Source: Microbulbifer flavimaris
GTDB taxonomy: Bacteria > Pseudomonadota > Gammaproteobacteria > Pseudomonadales > Cellvibrionaceae
DNA length: 64,000 bases
NCBI RefSeq assembly: GCF_001641755.2
Contig: NZ_LRFG02000002.1
Location: forward strand, 248,001-312,000
Direction of reading: 5' to 3'
A model generated the notes under the pieces. That model ran no database searches. It saw only the letters and a list, made by a program, of their open reading frames with translations, and had not been told where the DNA came from. Below, in pieces: positions 59,830-64,000 of this stretch. The translations under genes were made by a program, and so were the position numbers. Position 1 is the first letter of the stretch. Each line of letters opens with the position of its first letter.

Positions 59830-62103
59830 ATGAGCAAAGCTCCAATAGCCAAATTTAATTCGCTGGACGCCGAAAAGTACAGCAACCCGATTCCCGCCCG
59901 CGAGTTCATTATGAGTTTGCTTGGAAAGAGTGATGAAGTGCTTGATCGGGAGCGACTGGCAAAAGTCCTGCACCTCTCCGGTGATGCGGAAAAAGAGGCA
60001 TTGCGTCGCCGCCTGCGTGCAATGGAACGCGATGGGCAGATCCTTTTCGATCGCCGCCAGGGTTACAGCCTTATCAAACCCGAAGAACTTTTGACCGGTC
60101 GCGTAATCGGCCATCCGGACGGCTTCGGCTTTCTGACCTGTGACGGCGCGGAGGATGACCTCTTTTTATCTGACAATGAGATGCTAACCGTCTTCGATGG
60201 TGACCGCGTGCAGGCACGCATCAGCGGTACAGACCGCCGCGGCCGCAAGATCGGCGTTATTGTCAATGTGCTGAAACGCAACACCTCGCATCTGGTGGGC
60301 CGTGTCCAGTTTGAAGATGACCACTATTTTCTCAAGCCGGAAAATAGCCGGATTGCCCACGAGATTGATCTTGATCGTGACGAACTGATGGGCGCAAAGG
60401 CCGGGCAGTATGTTTCCGTTGAAATCATCGACTTTCCCAGCCATCGCTATAATGCCTTCGGACGCGTGACCGAGCTACTGGGCAATGCCATGGCCCCGGG
60501 CATGGAGATCGACGTGGCAATCCGCAGCCACGACATCCCCCATACCTGGCCCAAGGCTGTAGTACATGCGGCCAGGCAGCTGGGCACTGAGGTACCCGAG
60601 GCAGACAAGCTGCATCGTGCCGACCTGAGGCAACTGCCGTTTGTGACCATCGACGGTGAAGACGCCCGCGACTTCGACGATGCCGTATATTGTAAAAAAG
60701 AGGCATCGGGTAATTGGCGGCTGTTCGTTGCGATCGCGGACGTTTCCCACTACGTGGCGCCAGGCAGTGCACTCGACCTGGAAGCACAAAATCGCGCTAC
60801 TTCCGTGTACTTCCCCGGGCGCGTTGTCCCGATGCTACCGGAATCACTGTCTAACGGTTTGTGCTCGCTCAATCCCCGGGTTGACCGACTGGTAATGGTC
60901 TGCGAGATGACCATCAGCAAGTCTGGAAAAATGACGGACTATACCTTTTCAGAGGGGGTCATTCATTCGCATGCCAGGCTCACTTATAACCAGGTGAACG
61001 CATTCATAAATTCACCAGATTCAGGCCCGGGGCGAAAGACCGCTCGCAAACTTGGTGAGATAGGACCGCACATCCACGCGCTGCACCAGCTGTATTCGGT
61101 ATTGAAGAAAGCCCGAACAAAGCGTGGCGCAATGGACTTTGAAAAGCCGGAAGTGCAATTCAAGTTTACCCAAGACCGCAAGATCGAACGCATCGTACCC
61201 GTCAACCGTAACGACGCGCACATGATGATTGAGGAGTTTATGCTGAGTGCCAATGTGGCGACCGCAGGCTTCCTCAAGCAACAGCAGATGCCGGCACTGT
61301 ACCGCGTGCATGAAGGCCCACGGGACAAAAAGCTGACCACATTGCGCGCCTTCCTTAACGCCAATGGACTCAAGCTGGCTGGAGGCAACGAGCCTCGCCC
61401 CAAGCACTACGATCAACTACTGAGCAGCATCGGGCAGCGCAGTGATGCGCAGATCATCCGCACCATGATGCTGCGGTCACTCAGCCAGGCGGAGTACAGT
61501 CCGGATAACCGGGGCCATTTTGGCCTGGCGTATTCCGCTTATGCGCACTTTACCTCACCCATTCGCCGGTATCCGGATTTGATGGTACACAGGGCAATTC
61601 GCTCAGTGATCCGAAAGCCAAAGCAACGCGCCAAGCTCCCCCAAGCATTGAAGCTTATATTTGGCGGGAGCAAGGCAGCGGTAAAACGTTTCGACGGCGC
61701 GGCGCTACTCCCCCCGCAAAAGAGCTATCCCTATGACAAGGCGGCAGTACAGACTCTTGCAGAGCACTGCTCTAACGCCTCACGCCGGGCCGACAAGGCA
61801 AGCTGGGATGTAGAGGCCTGGCTGAAGTGTGAATATATGCAGGACTTTGTCGGCGAGGTTTTCCAGGGTCAAGTCAGTTCCGTTACGCACTTCGGGCTGT
61901 TTATTGAAATCGATGACCTGCAGGTTGAAGGACTGATCCATATATCGGCACTGAAAAAGGACTATTACAACTTCGACGCGGCCAATCAGTACCTGACCGG
62001 CGAGCGGAGCAATACCCGCTTTGCCATCGGCGATGCCATCAGAGTGCGCGTTGCGAGGGTCGATATGGAGCGACGTAAAATAGAATTTGCGCTAGCTGAC
62101 TAG
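59830..62103 (+). CDS. rnr: Ribonuclease R
   Basis: 3'-5' exoribonuclease for structured RNA. Order of domains: N-terminal winged helix (about 15-80), two cold shock domains (about 85-220), the RNB catalytic domain with Asp-rich TIDGEDARDFDDAV, and a C-terminal S1 domain (about 670-755). 757 aa. The protein ends directly after S1 (RRKIEFALAD), without the Lys-rich tail that in E. coli RNase R contacts tmRNA/SmpB. Since the usual rnr lies beside rlmB, this may be a second copy. Confidence 0.93.
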   Translation: MSKAPIAKFNSLDAEKYSNPIPAREFIMSLLGKSDEVLDRERLAKVLHLSGDAEKEALRRRLRAMERDGQILFDRRQGYSLIKPEELLTGRVIGHPDGFGFLTCDGAEDDLFLSDNEMLTVFDGDRVQARISGTDRRGRKIGVIVNVLKRNTSHLVGRVQFEDDHYFLKPENSRIAHEIDLDRDELMGAKAGQYVSVEIIDFPSHRYNAFGRVTELLGNAMAPGMEIDVAIRSHDIPHTWPKAVVHAARQLGTEVPEADKLHRADLRQLPFVTIDGEDARDFDDAVYCKKEASGNWRLFVAIADVSHYVAPGSALDLEAQNRATSVYFPGRVVPMLPESLSNGLCSLNPRVDRLVMVCEMTISKSGKMTDYTFSEGVIHSHARLTYNQVNAFINSPDSGPGRKTARKLGEIGPHIHALHQLYSVLKKARTKRGAMDFEKPEVQFKFTQDRKIERIVPVNRNDAHMMIEEFMLSANVATAGFLKQQQMPALYRVHEGPRDKKLTTLRAFLNANGLKLAGGNEPRPKHYDQLLSSIGQRSDAQIIRTMMLRSLSQAEYSPDNRGHFGLAYSAYAHFTSPIRRYPDLMVHRAIRSVIRKPKQRAKLPQALKLIFGGSKAAVKRFDGAALLPPQKSYPYDKAAVQTLAEHCSNASRRADKASWDVEAWLKCEYMQDFVGEVFQGQVSSVTHFGLFIEIDDLQVEGLIHISALKKDYYNFDAANQYLTGERSNTRFAIGDAIRVRVARVDMERRKIEFALAD

Positions 62104-62560
62104 CGCAATTCCAGTACATGTTCCAAGTGTTCACTCCTACAAGTGCGCCAGTCTCAAAGCTGCTTGATCACTTTGAGCCTGGCATGAACCAACAGGACTA
62201 GCGGCCTGATCCGGAGATATCGTCGCTGCCATGAAATCCCGCCCCTGCCGCGCACAAACCTTGCCCTTTGCGCTCCGTCATTGATTCGGGGGCCTACCAG
62301 GCGGGAATATTACTCGACGCAATCATCAATACATCGACTCCATCACGGGAACCCCCCCGTTTTGTGCCCAAGGTCAGACTCCCACGCACTACAGCTTAGA
62401 TTCGGCGGCTTTCCCACAAGGCGCTGCAAGCTTTATATGTGTGAGCGAGACAGCTTCGGGATCTATCCTTATACCATCGAGGTAAGCCGGGTTCGAAGAT
62501 GCGATCAACAGCTAGCGCTTACCAATAGCAAACTTCACCTCAATGAGAGGAAGAGCTCAG
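62104..62560. other. Intergenic region between rnr and the SDR gene
   Basis: 457 bases. I see no gene, terminator or repeat I can defend; the open frame 62281-62598 lacks a ribosome site and has no recognisable sequence. Confidence 0.4.
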
Positions 62561-63238
62561 ATGACATCCAAAGTAATGCTCATTACCGGCGCATCTAGTG
62601 GCATCGGCCGCGCAACGGCGCTCAAGGCTGCCCGTGAAGGCTTGCAGCTGGTACTGACCGCCAGAAGTGCCGCCCCCCTGGAATCCCTTGTACAGGAGAT
62701 TGGGGCAGATAAAGCCTTCTCATTAACCTCGGACGTCTCTAAATTCGACGAACAGTCAAAGGTTGTTGAGCAGGCTATCGATAGATTCGGGAGACTTGAC
62801 GCGGTATTCGCCAATGCCGGTACCGGCGTCGACCAGCCCGGCACGGAGAATGGGGATCCCGAGGAGTGGCGCCAGATGCTGGACGTCAACATCATGGGTT
62901 TGCTGTGGACGGCCAAGCTGACCCTGCCTCACCTTCGTGCCACCAAGGGCCACTTCATCATGACCGGCTCCCAGGCCGGCAGGATCGCCCTGAAAGGCTC
63001 TATCTATGGCGCTTCCAAGTGGTTCGTGCGCGGCTTCGGCGCCAATCTCGCCGAGGAGATGGCAGAATGGGATGGACGCTGCACCGTCATCGCCCCGGGC
63101 ATGGTCAACACGGAATTCTTTGATGAGCCCAAGCCGGACAAGCTCGATCCCCAGGATGTGGCCGACGCGGTATTATTCGCCATCAATGCGGAGCCGCGCT
63201 GCAATGTCCGGGAGATATTCCTGACCCCCACCTTCTAG
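62561..63238 (+). CDS. Short-chain dehydrogenase/reductase
   Basis: 225-aa NAD(P)-dependent oxidoreductase with the Rossmann motif TGASSGIG, the NAG motif FANAGTG, and the catalytic Ser (MTGSQAG) and Tyr-x-x-x-Lys (IYGASKW). The start is the ATG at 62561, after GAGAGGAAG; the ATG at 62543 precedes that site. The substrate is not predictable. It lies alone between rnr and the pseudouridine synthase. Confidence 0.92.
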   Translation: MTSKVMLITGASSGIGRATALKAAREGLQLVLTARSAAPLESLVQEIGADKAFSLTSDVSKFDEQSKVVEQAIDRFGRLDAVFANAGTGVDQPGTENGDPEEWRQMLDVNIMGLLWTAKLTLPHLRATKGHFIMTGSQAGRIALKGSIYGASKWFVRGFGANLAEEMAEWDGRCTVIAPGMVNTEFFDEPKPDKLDPQDVADAVLFAINAEPRCNVREIFLTPTF

Positions 63239-63315
63239 ATTGGGTGACTTTTCCCCGGGGATGCCCGTGGTGTGGTCACCGATGAACGATCAAGCTCCAA
63301 CCATGGTTTCCCGGC

Positions 63316-63981
63316 GTGCGCGAGTATCGGCCCCCTACTGATCCCTACCTCACGGTGGTTCACAGCGACCAGTCCCTGCTGGTGCTGGACAAGCCCAGCG
63401 GCCTGCTGTCTGTGCCCGGTCGCGATCCCGCCCACCGCGACAGCCTGGCCAGCCGCGCCCAGGAGCGTTTTCCGGGCGCGATGACGGTCCACCGGCTGGA
63501 TATGGACACCTCCGGGCTGGTGATCATGGCCCGCAATCCAATCGCGCACCGGCAACTGAGCCGCCTGTTTCAGGATCGGCAAGTGGAGAAGGTCTATTAC
63601 GCAAAAGTCTGGGGAGAGCTGGCAGAGGAATCCGGGGAGATCGACCTGCCCCTGATCTGCGACTGGCCGAACCGGCCGCGACAGAAAGTGGATTTCGAGG
63701 TGGGTAAACCCTCACTCACCCGATGGGAGCGTGTTGCCGTGGGTGATGGTTATAGCCTGGTTCGCCTGAAGCCGGTTACCGGGCGCTCACACCAGCTGCG
63801 GGTCCACCTCCAGGCTATCGGGCACCCCATCCTCGGCGATCCCTTCTATGCCCATTCACAGGCGCTCAAGGCCGCGCAGCGACTATTGCTGCATGCGACG
63901 ACACTGAAGCTTCAACATCCGCTCACCGGCTTGGAAGCGCATTTTGAGAGCAAACTTGATCTTCAGCTCTTCAGTATCTGA
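63316..63981 (+). CDS. RluA-family pseudouridine synthase
   Basis: Converts uridine to pseudouridine in rRNA and/or tRNA. The catalytic motif HRLDMDTSGLV holds the active Asp. Other landmarks are LLVLDKPSGLLSVPGR and TGRSHQLRVHLQAIGHPILGD. 221 aa, without an S4 domain, the size of E. coli RluA (23S U746 and tRNA U32). The start is GTG at 63316 with a weak ribosome site, so the exact N-terminus is uncertain. Confidence 0.93.
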   Translation: MREYRPPTDPYLTVVHSDQSLLVLDKPSGLLSVPGRDPAHRDSLASRAQERFPGAMTVHRLDMDTSGLVIMARNPIAHRQLSRLFQDRQVEKVYYAKVWGELAEESGEIDLPLICDWPNRPRQKVDFEVGKPSLTRWERVAVGDGYSLVRLKPVTGRSHQLRVHLQAIGHPILGDPFYAHSQALKAAQRLLLHATTLKLQHPLTGLEAHFESKLDLQLFSI

Positions 63982-64000
63982 GCCCACCTCCTGACACCCA

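Noticed and set aside
62281..62598. 105-codon plus-strand frame before the SDR gene
   Set aside because: No ribosome site, unusual composition, and overlap with the SDR start.

Overview
The window looks like chromosome of a marine-type gammaproteobacterium. The evidence is a complete tol-pal operon with ybgC, ruvCAB, the fur/bamE divergent pair, ratA-rnfH next to smpB, two-piece tmRNA neighbourhood genes, and the proteobacterial sortase plus VIT/vWA target pair. Gene content and about 60% GC would suit Microbulbifer or another Cellvibrionales member, but the genus is a guess.

Layout. (1) 1-26127 is core chromosome: aceE (5' end only), the sortase pair, purC, an AI-2E family permease, a TusA-like protein, bepA, nadA, two tRNA-Lys genes, queC, queE, cpoB-pal-tolB-tolA-tolR-tolQ-ybgC, ruvBAC, fur, bamE, rnfH-ratA, two NSS-family sodium symporters flanking smpB, then ssrA (tmRNA). 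(2) 26105-58653 is a genomic island of about 32.5 kb inserted in the 3' end of ssrA. It has a tyrosine integrase at its left end and near-identical att repeats at both ends. Its left part is phage-satellite-like: integrase, AlpA-type regulator, DUF3987 replication protein, small terminase subunit. The middle holds a large nuclease-helicase fusion, a MerR plus VIT/vWA pair and an EcsC-family membrane operon. The right part is a type III-A CRISPR-Cas locus with three repeat arrays: a CARF protein of the NE0113/Csm6 family, cas10, csm2-5, cas6, a Card1/Can2-like CARF nuclease, a gene of unknown function, a DarT/DarG ADP-ribosylation toxin-antitoxin pair, a small protein, csx16, cas2 and cas1. (3) 58654-64000 is core chromosome again: duplicated intergenic repeats, a cold shock protein, an RNase R, an SDR oxidoreductase and an RluA-family pseudouridine synthase.

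How the genes fit together. Everything in the CRISPR locus reads on the minus strand. Two arrays (40790-41523 and 43808-44263) have near-identical leaders at their right ends, so crRNAs come from the minus strand. Nearly all spacers look like sense coding sequence on the plus strand, as expected for RNA targeting. Cas10 (HD and GGDD intact) should make cyclic oligoadenylates for Card1 and perhaps the NE0113-family protein; Csx16 belongs to a family proposed to be ring nucleases.

The most unusual signal is a 10-bp palindrome, GCAAGCTTGC, that occurs five times. Each copy lies 32-34 nt from its centre to a TAnnnT -10-like hexamer, and the copies sit upstream of the csm6-csm operon, the unknown 198-aa gene, darTG, csx16-cas2-cas1 and the EcsC operon. 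This suggests one regulon that ties the DarTG pair, the unknown gene and the EcsC membrane operon to the type III CRISPR system.
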